From Microvirga massiliensis (GTDB lineage: Bacteria > Pseudomonadota > Alphaproteobacteria > Rhizobiales > Beijerinckiaceae), in NCBI RefSeq assembly GCF_001006805.1, contig NZ_LN811362.1, forward strand, positions 213,625 through 252,593: a stretch of 38,969 nt of DNA, read 5' to 3'. A program made the position numbers and the translations under genes. The notes below the pieces were generated by a model. The model had not been told where the DNA came from. It was given only the letters and a program-made list of their open reading frames with translations, and searched no databases. Positions 31,944-38,969 of the stretch are shown piece after piece; positions within the stretch are counted from its first letter, which is position 1; every line of letters begins with the position of its first letter.

Positions 31944-32441
31944 ATGCGCTTCCCCCTGACCCTCCAGCAGACCGGGCTTGCGATTGCCGTCGCCGCGGCG
32001 GGAGCCATCGGCGGTGCCTTCGTGTTCCAGTACGGTCTCGGACTCGCCCCCTGCAAGCTGTGCCTTCTCCAGCGCAATCCCTATTATCTCGCGATCCCGC
32101 TGGGGCTCGCGGCTGCGCTGGCGCCCCCGCGATGGAGCCGGATCGCCCTTGGGCTTCTCGTCATCGTGTTCCTGGTAAGCGCCGGCCTCGGAATCTACCA
32201 TGCCGGCGTGGAGTGGGGCTTCTGGCTCGGGCCGAGCGATTGCGGAGGTGGTGCGGCCTCGACGGGCTCGATGAATGATTTCCTGCAGCAGCTGGAGCGG
32301 ACCAGGGTCGTCAGCTGCACGGAGGCGGCGTGGCGCTTTCTCGGCCTGTCGCTGGCCGGCTGGAACGTCGTGATTTCGCTCGGAGCTGTGCTCTTCGCCG
32401 GTGCATCTCTCGCCGGGAACCGGAAGCGTTCGGCCGCCTGA
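31944..32441 (+). CDS. dsbB: Disulfide bond formation protein B (DsbB family)
   Basis: DsbB re-oxidises periplasmic DsbA and passes electrons to quinone. The 165-residue inner-membrane protein has four hydrophobic helices. The first periplasmic loop carries Cys37-x-x-Cys40 (APCKLCLLQR), and the second loop carries Cys100 and Cys125 (PSDCGGG ... VVSCTE). This is the full catalytic set. The short length and loop spacing fit the alphaproteobacterial type. The ATG at 31944 begins the first helix; upstream in-frame ATGs would add a non-conserved leader. Confidence 0.9.
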   Translation: MRFPLTLQQTGLAIAVAAAGAIGGAFVFQYGLGLAPCKLCLLQRNPYYLAIPLGLAAALAPPRWSRIALGLLVIVFLVSAGLGIYHAGVEWGFWLGPSDCGGGAASTGSMNDFLQQLERTRVVSCTEAAWRFLGLSLAGWNVVISLGAVLFAGASLAGNRKRSAA

Positions 32442-32457
32442 GGTTGGACGATCTGCG

Positions 32458-32661
32458 CTACGGCTCCAGCTCGCTGTCCCAATAGAGATAGTCGAGCCAG
32501 CTTTCGTGGAGATAGTTCGGCGGGAAATGCCGGCCGTTGGCGTGCAAATCGTGCAGCGTCGGCGCGAAGGGGGCCTGCCGGGGCACCATCTGGACCTCGC
32601 GGGGGAGGCGGTCGCCCTTGCGGAGATTGCAGGGGGAGCAGGCGGCTACGACGTTGGTTTC
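32458..32661 (-). pseudogene. HNH endonuclease, C-terminal fragment cut by a mobile element
   Basis: The minus strand reads NVVAACSPCNLRKGDRLPRE, then PTLHDLHANGRHFPPNYLHE and the end SWLDYLYWDSELEP before a TAG stop. This is the C-terminal third of the HNH endonuclease family common in Rhizobiales, including the NVVxAC-x-x-CN zinc/HNH region. The frame upstream loses similarity at about 32660, just before NVVAAC, where a lower-GC mobile element begins. The N-terminal part is not found in the window, and probably lies on the far side of the element beyond 38,969. Confidence 0.75.
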
Positions 32662-33153
32662 TGTGGAGCTTAAGCGGACCGTCTAACAATCCGCGATACC
32701 TACCAAAAAAACTCACTCATCTACTATGTTGGGAAGTTCGGTAGTCCGGCATAGATACCCCTATATCTTCTATATTGAAAGGTTAGTTGCTGCTGCTCAT
32801 GTGCCACAAAGTTGCAGGAGTGCACAAAGGGTGGTGCTGGCTCGACCTGCCTTGCGAGGGGGGCTTGGGGGGAGACCAATAACCTGTGGGTCTTGATCAG
32901 AAAGGTGTGACTAACCTGTTGATCATTGCCCCAGAGACATTTTGACGCACCAATTGAGATGGGTTCTGCCCTGACGGCACTTTGAAGTCGAGATGGATAC
33001 GTCTGTACACGCGCCTTGGGGCCATGAGGCATGACCGAGCGCAAACGATAGAGGAGGGCTTAGTCTGCGCCTCATCACAGACGCCGGACGGGCCATTTCC
33101 AAGGACTAGCTTCAGGTTAAGTCTGAAACGCAATGTGGCCCAGTGCTGCTCAT
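32662..33153. other. Non-coding end region of the recombinase-trio element
   Basis: About 490 bases without a gene lie between the broken HNH gene and the last recombinase-trio gene. The sequence is more AT-rich than the chromosome. It contains AACCTGT twice and an 8-base inverted pair AGGTTAGT (32780-32787) and ACTAACCT (32910-32917). As the region between the recombinase operon and the junction, it should hold the element end and recombinase-binding sites. Confidence 0.55.
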
Positions 33154-33849
33154 CTACGATCCGGAAATTTTACGCAGCGCACGAACAAACGTAACTGGCA
33201 TAACAATTCGGCCCGTCTCGTCATTGAGGAGACCAAGAGCTTCGTCAATCCTGAGGCCCTCGTTGTATAAAAAAGTGGGGTCCAGAAAGTCTCGAATACT
33301 CTGCTTCTCTGGTTCCGATAGGGTACTTTGGTTTGGTGACAATGCTCCTGAACTGGACGATGGATTTTGTGGGAACGGCCCGTAACACTGCTCTGGTGTA
33401 AGGTCCCGGACTGGAGCGAGCCGCTGCAAAGCTCTTTTGGCGGCCAGCGCATCTTGTCGATCTCTAGCACTCGACTCTTCCAGCCACCGCACTCGCGCTT
33501 GCAGCGTACTATCAGTAATCAAAGGTACGATGCTGCCCAGCTTCACTCGATGTTGCTCGGCCTCGCTCTTCCGCTGGATAGCCGCACAGAGGTCAACGAG
33601 CCGCTTAAGCCTGGAGGGCTGATCTCTGATACTCTGAGCCTTTGGTCCCCCATACTTCGACGTTAAGCGCCGACCGATCTCTGCGACTGTTATTGTCTCT
33701 CCAGACCTCAGCATCTCGTCACATGCAGCCCAAAGTCGGGAGATGGTTGCTCTACCTCGCGCAGTCGTCAAGGCGAGCAACTCATCGCGAAATGCCTGCG
33801 CAAGTCGATACTCTGCACTCTCCAGCAGATCAGAAGTAGTCGGGCTCAC
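33154..33849 (-). CDS. gmtX: Third protein of a recombinase trio (GmtX-like)
   Basis: The 231-residue protein has a predicted helical N-terminal half with a helix-turn-helix-like segment (TISRLWAACDEMLRSG, then ITVAEIGRRLTSKYGGPKAQ), a central coiled coil near RVRWLEESSARDRQDAL and a C-terminal domain ending in a strand-rich segment (GRIVMPVTFVRALRK). It lies 6 bases after the 1034-residue recombinase gene on the same strand. GmtX, the small third protein of Gamma-Mobile-Trio islands, has unknown function, and this protein fits by position, size and the KYGGPKAQSI block. The alternative is a TnpC-like accessory of a Tn554-type element. The name is inferred from context. Confidence 0.6.
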   Translation of the reverse strand: MSPTTSDLLESAEYRLAQAFRDELLALTTARGRATISRLWAACDEMLRSGETITVAEIGRRLTSKYGGPKAQSIRDQPSRLKRLVDLCAAIQRKSEAEQHRVKLGSIVPLITDSTLQARVRWLEESSARDRQDALAAKRALQRLAPVRDLTPEQCYGPFPQNPSSSSGALSPNQSTLSEPEKQSIRDFLDPTFLYNEGLRIDEALGLLNDETGRIVMPVTFVRALRKISGS

Positions 33850-33855
33850 AGTCGG

Positions 33856-36800
33856 TTACTCGGTTTCAGTGCTTGCTCTAGGTCTACTCTGAGTTGGGAT
33901 CAGAAGGCGCTCTTTATTCCCAAACAAGCCCGAATGTTTCTGAAATTCCGCATCCAAACCTAGTGATCTGAGTGTTGTGTGCCCATCCATCAAAGAGCGC
34001 AGCCGGTCCCTTCCTACCTTGTCCTGAAGAAACCGTGTGAGCCGATTGCCAGATGCGAGCGCCTCTTCGTCCGGCAAGGCGTAGAAAAAGGGCTCGTAGC
34101 CGTTCCGCTTGAGAAACTGATCAAGAATTTTGCCTTTGCGCAGGGGTGCAGATGGCTCGGCTTTCTCGGGGAATACCTCGCAAGCCTGAGCTACGAACTC
34201 GACAAGATCAAACTCGCTGGTGTGTTCAAGAACAAGCTCAAGATCGCTCTGGTTCGAGAGACTGATCAGGGAATTACTATCATCTCGTTCTGAAGCGTGT
34301 AGAAGCGCACGGGACCTCTCGATCAAGGCGAACCGAGCCTGCCAAGTCTTTAGCATCTCGTCGATCTCGATCTCTAATGCGTCCACCTGCGTACGCCATC
34401 GCTCAAGACGCCTCCCTACGGTACCCTTTGTCACCTCTTCTGCAACTTTCCTCTTCAAGCGATCTAAGTCTTTAGCCCTTTCTGAGATCGCAAATGCGAG
34501 ATTGTTAAACGCGACAACCTGACCGTTGATGAATGCTGGCCCCGTAATGAAGAAGCGGCATCGTGCGCAGTTTCTCGGCCCTCCCGGGACTGGTGCGTAA
34601 TAAGCATTATTGTGAGATGACAAGCGCTCTCCACCTATATCGCAGAGCGCTCTCCCAGTCGGGCATATTCCATCAATCCCGATGGACCAAATTCCAGGTG
34701 TTGAGTCTCTGAGCAGTTGATAGCCATCATCGCCATTGGCAACCGTCCGCGACAGAAAATCGGCGCTCCCGTTCTTGAGAGCAGTCACTAATTCGTCTTC
34801 CCAGCCCTCTTCTATCGTGTCCATGGCCTCATCGAGAATGTCCGTGATCTTGCTCGGTCCGAACTTCGTATAATGAATAGACATCAGCAGGGTGCTGTGA
34901 CCTGCTACGAACTCTGCGATGACTTGAATTGGTACGCCCGCTTCGGCGAAGTGAGTAATGCCAGAAACTCGGAGACCATGTAGGGAATAGGGCGAGACCA
35001 AACCTTGTTTCGTTCGGATGACGAGTTGAACACCTTCACCTTCATCATTCAGTCGCCGCTCCGCTTCCTCTAGGACCGCCAGGAAAAAGTTTCTCATGCG
35101 CCCGTGGGGAACAGGCTCATCTCTCGGCGCAGACCTGTTCGCCGGGTCTCGGAAGAGGAAATAGTAGCCCGGAAGATTCCTCGCCGCCTCACTTGGCCTG
35201 AGCTTCACGTCCGACAGATCGCGACGGGTCAATTTGCGTGGCCCTGCATTGTACGTGCGTTGCCAGTCCAACAGAAATTCCAAGTGTGATAGCAAGCTAT
35301 CACATTGCCATGGGATGTCATACGGCCTCTCGAATTCGGTGGAACTTAGAGCGGCTGACTTATTCGTTGTAATATGCAAGCCCGTGTAGTAACGCTGGGT
35401 CGTCCCATCATAAATTCGTTTAAGTAGGCCCTCTTGCCTTCCCGGTTCAGAAATCGGGCTAGAATTAGGGATGAACTCATTCGTTGCGAGATGAGGGATG
35501 AATTCGTCACCCTCGCCTGAATCAAGCAGACGCATCTGGATCGTCCGGATGGGGATAGTCAGAAGGAGGAGAAGAGCCACGGCACGGGCCGGGCACCAGA
35601 TACGCTCGTAGATGTTGCTGGGTGAGTAGACCGTACAATAATCGCTATCTAGCGTTCTCGGCCACGCGTAATCATCTTCAACGATGATCTCCTTCATTAA
35701 TTTTATAAGCCGTACTGGCAATACCTCCTTGTTGGTTTTTCCTGAGAGATTTCCGCGCTTCCAGGCAAGGTCAAAATCGTGTTCTAAAACTGGGTTGCTC
35801 CAGCTTCGAGAGTGGTCCCCAAACTCGTCATGCCAACGAGAAAAGAATGACCGAAGCTGAGTAAATGCAACGTATCCAATCTTCTTCTCAAAGTCGCCAC
35901 TCGATCCAAGGTACTCGTAGAAAGTCAACCTTTGTGAGGCGTTCCGCCGTATAATGTGATGCCTTTGAACCAGCGCAGGCGAGGTAGGTGGTGCATCCAT
36001 AGACATCAGGAAGTTACAGAATTTCTTCAATCCAGAAACCAGATGCGTGGGATTTTTGAGTGGCTGGGACTGAATGTACCATGAGAAACTCTGCGCCCAC
36101 TCATTAAGGTCCGGACGCTCCTTCACAAGCCATGTGAAGGACGGTGCTCCAATCCCATCGTTGGCGCGCTTTACCCGAAGCCAATATTTCGAGGAGAAGT
36201 TGGGAACCGGGGAGATGGGTCTGCCGCGCTCTGCCTCGATCACATACATGAACTCGAAAATCTTATTGAAAAGTCCTTGTACGCGAGAGTACCAAGTCGG
36301 GCTGCTTTTTTCTGAACAAAGTGACGTGCGTAGTTTGTCGTCCAGAAAATGCCAGAACGCGTTATAAAAGGTGTCATCGAAGTCAGAAACGTCAGTCACA
36401 TCAACAGCCAAAGCAAAGCGACCGAAGAGGGTGCGGAGTAAGACTTGGTCTCTTTCATTGATGTCATAGCTCTCGGCAAGAGCAGCTATAGCTGGCAGGA
36501 GACGCCCATAGATAGTTCCGTCAGGGGGGTCCCCGACCGCACCCTTCCTTAGCCACGGAACAGCGGAGGTAGATATTGCCCCAAGTGGGAAGAGGATCAG
36601 TCCGGAGTATCTTGCTCGCCCTAGCAGGTAACGCAAACCCGTACGATGCCGTATCTCGATATTACGACACTCTCGGAGGTCGCTTTCCTCGACGAGCGCA
36701 TTCAAGATCGCTCCAATATCCGCATTGCTGCTCGCAGTACGCAGATTCTCTTGCACTGCAAGAAAGTAAGTCCTTACCTCCTTCCTGTAGTTAAGAGGGC

Positions 36801-36960
36801 TGCTCTGATATCCGGCCAAGTCTGCATCGAGGGATTGAGCGAATACCCGCCAACTGTCTAGGGATGGACCGGTAAGCGCAAGCGATGATAACGACAGGTT
36901 TGCTCGTGCTCCCGCAGGAAACGGGCGTACGTCGTTGATAACGTGCAAGGCATCCATCAA
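33856..36960 (-). CDS. gmtZ: Large tyrosine recombinase of a recombinase trio (GmtZ/VPA1269-like)
   Basis: At 1034 residues this is far larger than ordinary integrases. The tyrosine recombinase catalytic set is visible in its middle: Arg in LLTIPIRTIQMR near residue 472, His-x-x-Arg in YSLHGLRVSG near 662, His in AGHSTLLMSI near 687 and Tyr in HYTKFGP near 696. A cysteine motif follows at about 760-800 (CPTGRALCD ... NCARCRFF), which could bind zinc, and then a coiled coil near 830-880. The long N-terminus has no known domain. It overlaps the upstream recombinase gene by 4 bases. This size and order match GmtZ of Gamma-Mobile-Trio islands; Tn554 TnpB is shorter. Confidence 0.75.
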   Translation of the reverse strand: MMDALHVINDVRPFPAGARANLSLSSLALTGPSLDSWRVFAQSLDADLAGYQSSPLNYRKEVRTYFLAVQENLRTASSNADIGAILNALVEESDLRECRNIEIRHRTGLRYLLGRARYSGLILFPLGAISTSAVPWLRKGAVGDPPDGTIYGRLLPAIAALAESYDINERDQVLLRTLFGRFALAVDVTDVSDFDDTFYNAFWHFLDDKLRTSLCSEKSSPTWYSRVQGLFNKIFEFMYVIEAERGRPISPVPNFSSKYWLRVKRANDGIGAPSFTWLVKERPDLNEWAQSFSWYIQSQPLKNPTHLVSGLKKFCNFLMSMDAPPTSPALVQRHHIIRRNASQRLTFYEYLGSSGDFEKKIGYVAFTQLRSFFSRWHDEFGDHSRSWSNPVLEHDFDLAWKRGNLSGKTNKEVLPVRLIKLMKEIIVEDDYAWPRTLDSDYCTVYSPSNIYERIWCPARAVALLLLLTIPIRTIQMRLLDSGEGDEFIPHLATNEFIPNSSPISEPGRQEGLLKRIYDGTTQRYYTGLHITTNKSAALSSTEFERPYDIPWQCDSLLSHLEFLLDWQRTYNAGPRKLTRRDLSDVKLRPSEAARNLPGYYFLFRDPANRSAPRDEPVPHGRMRNFFLAVLEEAERRLNDEGEGVQLVIRTKQGLVSPYSLHGLRVSGITHFAEAGVPIQVIAEFVAGHSTLLMSIHYTKFGPSKITDILDEAMDTIEEGWEDELVTALKNGSADFLSRTVANGDDGYQLLRDSTPGIWSIGIDGICPTGRALCDIGGERLSSHNNAYYAPVPGGPRNCARCRFFITGPAFINGQVVAFNNLAFAISERAKDLDRLKRKVAEEVTKGTVGRRLERWRTQVDALEIEIDEMLKTWQARFALIERSRALLHASERDDSNSLISLSNQSDLELVLEHTSEFDLVEFVAQACEVFPEKAEPSAPLRKGKILDQFLKRNGYEPFFYALPDEEALASGNRLTRFLQDKVGRDRLRSLMDGHTTLRSLGLDAEFQKHSGLFGNKERLLIPTQSRPRASTETE

Positions 36961-38408
36961 AGGGCTCCCAAGTTCCAGGGTGCGAAGAGTTTCAATGGGT
37001 CACAGGCCCAGTCATATGGTTCAAACTCGTTCGTAAGACTCTCTGGCGGCTTGCCCGATTCAAAACCGGCGACGGCGTTGAGTGCTCTTGTAATCTTCTC
37101 GGGAGAAGGTCTGGTGTAAACCATCTGAGACTCAATGCTGTGATGGTGCATCGCGTGCTGAATAACGATTGGCCTGACACCCAAGTCTGTGAGCGTCTGT
37201 CCATAGAGGTGTCTGAGTCCATGGGGATTGGTTCCGCGCTCGCGGCTCCGCTTCTCCTTTATTTTGCAGAGAGCGTCATCAAATGCGTCATCAAATGCAG
37301 ATATTGTCCAGGGTTCGCCGAAGTTCTTGTGATCCTGGCAAATGAAATAGTAGGGGTGGCAAAGCCCTACAGGTCGCAAGTGCGTGATGTAAATAGTATG
37401 AAGCCGGTAGAACAGCTTCTTGAGCCCATCTGATATCCAGTAGAGTCGGGCGTAGTTCTCTGGTGAACCATAATCAAGCAACAAGTTCTTCCAGCCGCTG
37501 AAATTTCCGTGTCCCTTTGGGAGCAGGCTACGCGGGCGAAGATTGAACTTTGCGGCTAGGTACTCCTGGCGCGATCCTCTACGCAACGTGGCATCTTGCG
37601 TTTTCCAGGCTGCAAGCCCCATCTCAGGGTGATAGAGGCGTACTTCGTCAAGTCGTACGTCGTCCGCGAAGATGTGGAAAAGCTCGCTCTTCCGTATCCC
37701 GCATCCGGCTAGGAGTACGATGCTCAACATCAAGCAAATGTTGAACTGGTTCGGAAATGGGTGGCCGAAGTCGGTTGCTCTACGAGCACGGCGGCAGCCT
37801 TCAAAGATCAGTGGCTTCAATAGGTCTCTCGGGAAAACCGAGACACGCTTGGATTTCTGAGCCCTCATTGCTCTAGCGGCACGGTCTGGTGCAATTGATG
37901 GACGGCGCAAACAGAGATGATAAAGTTTGCTGTGTTCTGGTCGCTGCTCGCGAGCAAGAGAGCGCTCCAAGCTTCGGGCAAATCGACCTCGCCTGAGTAC
38001 GTTCTCATCACCCAGCAGATCGTCACAGTACTTGCAGAATTCGCGAACGATGGTCCGAGTATGGCTTCGGACCGCAGTTGAGGCTGGCCGCCAGCGTAGG
38101 CCCGTTGGGTCCGATCCGTCAGGTTGGATCGTACCTGCGTCCAGTGTGGAAAAGAAATTCGAGAGAAGTCTATCTGCGCTGCTCGGTGTTAGCGGGCTGG
38201 ACTCGGTTGCGTGAAAATAATCGTACAAAAGTCCAAGATAGCTCGCTGCCTTCTCATGCCAACTGCTGCTCTTGCTGCGGTTAGCGGGACAACTCAGGAA
38301 GCGCCACGCCTCGTAAAGAATACAGCCATCCTCCAGGATGATTATCGGGATCGTACGGCCAGCGGGAATTTCCACCGGCACCCATGCAATGGTGTGGTAG
38401 CGGCGCAT
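36957..38408 (-). CDS. gmtY: Tyrosine recombinase of a recombinase trio (GmtY-like)
   Basis: The 483-residue site-specific recombinase has an N-terminal core-binding part (about residues 50-180) and a catalytic domain. Its Arg is in AGCGIRKSELFHI near residue 237, His-x-x-Arg in NPHGLRHLYGQTL near 397, His in MHHHSIESQ near 421 and the nucleophile Tyr in VYTRPS near 430. All four are present, so it should be active. It is the first large gene of the operon, and its stop overlaps the start of the 1034-residue gene (ATGA-type overlap). Codon and base use are less GC-rich than in the host core genes, a sign of transfer. Confidence 0.8.
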   Translation of the reverse strand: MRRYHTIAWVPVEIPAGRTIPIIILEDGCILYEAWRFLSCPANRSKSSSWHEKAASYLGLLYDYFHATESSPLTPSSADRLLSNFFSTLDAGTIQPDGSDPTGLRWRPASTAVRSHTRTIVREFCKYCDDLLGDENVLRRGRFARSLERSLAREQRPEHSKLYHLCLRRPSIAPDRAARAMRAQKSKRVSVFPRDLLKPLIFEGCRRARRATDFGHPFPNQFNICLMLSIVLLAGCGIRKSELFHIFADDVRLDEVRLYHPEMGLAAWKTQDATLRRGSRQEYLAAKFNLRPRSLLPKGHGNFSGWKNLLLDYGSPENYARLYWISDGLKKLFYRLHTIYITHLRPVGLCHPYYFICQDHKNFGEPWTISAFDDAFDDALCKIKEKRSRERGTNPHGLRHLYGQTLTDLGVRPIVIQHAMHHHSIESQMVYTRPSPEKITRALNAVAGFESGKPPESLTNEFEPYDWACDPLKLFAPWNLGAL

Positions 38409-38421
38409 TGGATTGCTGGTG

Positions 38422-38757
38422 TTAGGAGAGGTTGTCTGTCCTCTCCGCCTGTCGATTTCGGCTTTCTGTTACACCGGCGTTCGGAGTGCTCTCAGCAACA
38501 TCTGGGGTTGCCTTCGTGTGTTGATTCGCCTTCCCGCTGCCCATGATGGCGCGTTGAACAGCACTGCCCGTTGTGGATGCTTCTATGAGGAGCGTAACTT
38601 CGTCCATTGGTCCTGGAATGTGAACAGTGCGACCGGCAATGATCAGCATCTGGCCGTGACACTGGTCAGTATCGCTGAGCCACTGAATGCTTTGAATTCG
38701 GATGCGATGCTGACATCCATCGCTATCATCCACTGTAATGAATTCGCCTCTTCGCAT
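38422..38757 (-). CDS. Small hypothetical protein upstream of the recombinase trio
   Basis: The 111-residue product has a beta-rich first half (MRRGEFITVDDSDGCQHRIR, QMLIIAGRTVHIPGP) and a polar, probably disordered tail (Thr/Asn/Gln/Ala-rich). AGAGGA lies upstream of adjacent GTG (38760) and ATG (38757) starts. It ends 13 bases before the gmtY-like gene on the same strand, so it may be a fourth member of the operon or a regulator. I recognise no domain. Confidence 0.5.
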   Translation of the reverse strand: MRRGEFITVDDSDGCQHRIRIQSIQWLSDTDQCHGQMLIIAGRTVHIPGPMDEVTLLIEASTTGSAVQRAIMGSGKANQHTKATPDVAESTPNAGVTESRNRQAERTDNLS

Positions 38758-38969
38758 CACTGATAGGTGTCCTCTTTTTACAATGGCTAGTAAATCACAT
38801 CTACGAAAATGTGCAACGTAAATATTCAAACGATTTGTCGTAAACGAAAACTTGTATTATCGTCGGTCGTGCCTTCCAATAACATGTCGGGATGCTTTTA
38901 GTAACCCAAGCTCATGTTGCTCCCGCTGCCGAAATTGCTTCCGAAAATAGCTCCTGTGACTGTACTCGT
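38758..38969. other. AT-rich upstream region of the trio operon
   Basis: The region before the small gene is clearly AT-rich (AATATTCAAACGATTTG, AACTTGTATTATCG) and is where the leftward operon promoter should lie. No further gene can be supported before the window ends. Confidence 0.45.

Noticed and set aside
1..38969. CRISPR array
   Set aside because: I saw no set of regularly spaced direct repeats; the only perfect tandem repeat is the two-copy 28-bp duplication, which has no spacer.

Overview
The window looks like a chromosome segment from a GC-rich alphaproteobacterium of the order Hyphomicrobiales, most like Methylobacteriaceae such as Microvirga or Methylobacterium. This rests on the gene order rplU-rpmA-GNAT-obgE-proB-proA-nadD-rsfS-rlmH-envC-ctpA-deacetylase-rppH, on DUF1236 proteins and on EcfG-type stress promoters. 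The organism assignment is inference; no 16S gene is present.

Region 1 (1-10.9 kb) is accessory. It holds two zinc alcohol dehydrogenases, each paired with one half of a 'cyclase/dehydrase' type protein, a PAS-receiver-LuxR regulator with a degenerate receiver, a secreted MRJP/yellow-like protein, an ion-channel-like protein, an IS1595-family transposase remnant and a small secreted protein broken by a 28-bp tandem duplication. It lies on the 3' side of a tRNA-Ser(CGA), a common integration target.

Region 2 (10.9-24.9 kb) is core. It holds tRNA-Ser, a YjbR-type protein and RtcB, then the ribosomal and GTPase genes (rplU, rpmA, obgE), proline synthesis (proB, proA), NAD synthesis (nadD), ribosome factors (rsfS, rlmH), envelope maintenance (envC-like, ctpA, divergent polysaccharide deacetylase) and RNA decay (rppH). 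Most genes share one strand with short gaps or overlaps. A palindromic repeat provides the C-terminus of nadD.

Region 3 (24.9-32.5 kb) is mixed. It holds two DUF1236 proteins with EcfG-like promoters, small secreted or hypothetical proteins, an EamA transporter, a DUF1622 membrane protein, a CDF metal exporter, a decayed SgcJ/EcaC-type pseudogene, tRNA-Leu(CAA) and dsbB.

Region 4 (about 32.66 kb to the end) is a lower-GC mobile element. Only the C-terminus of an HNH endonuclease gene survives, cut at about 32,660. Beyond it is a tightly coupled leftward operon of two divergent tyrosine recombinases (483 and 1034 aa) and a 231-aa HTH-like protein, preceded by a possible fourth small gene. The architecture matches the Gamma-Mobile-Trio (GmtY-GmtZ-GmtX) island machinery, here in an alphaproteobacterial background. 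The element continues past the window, so its cargo is not visible. This is the most interesting system in the window.
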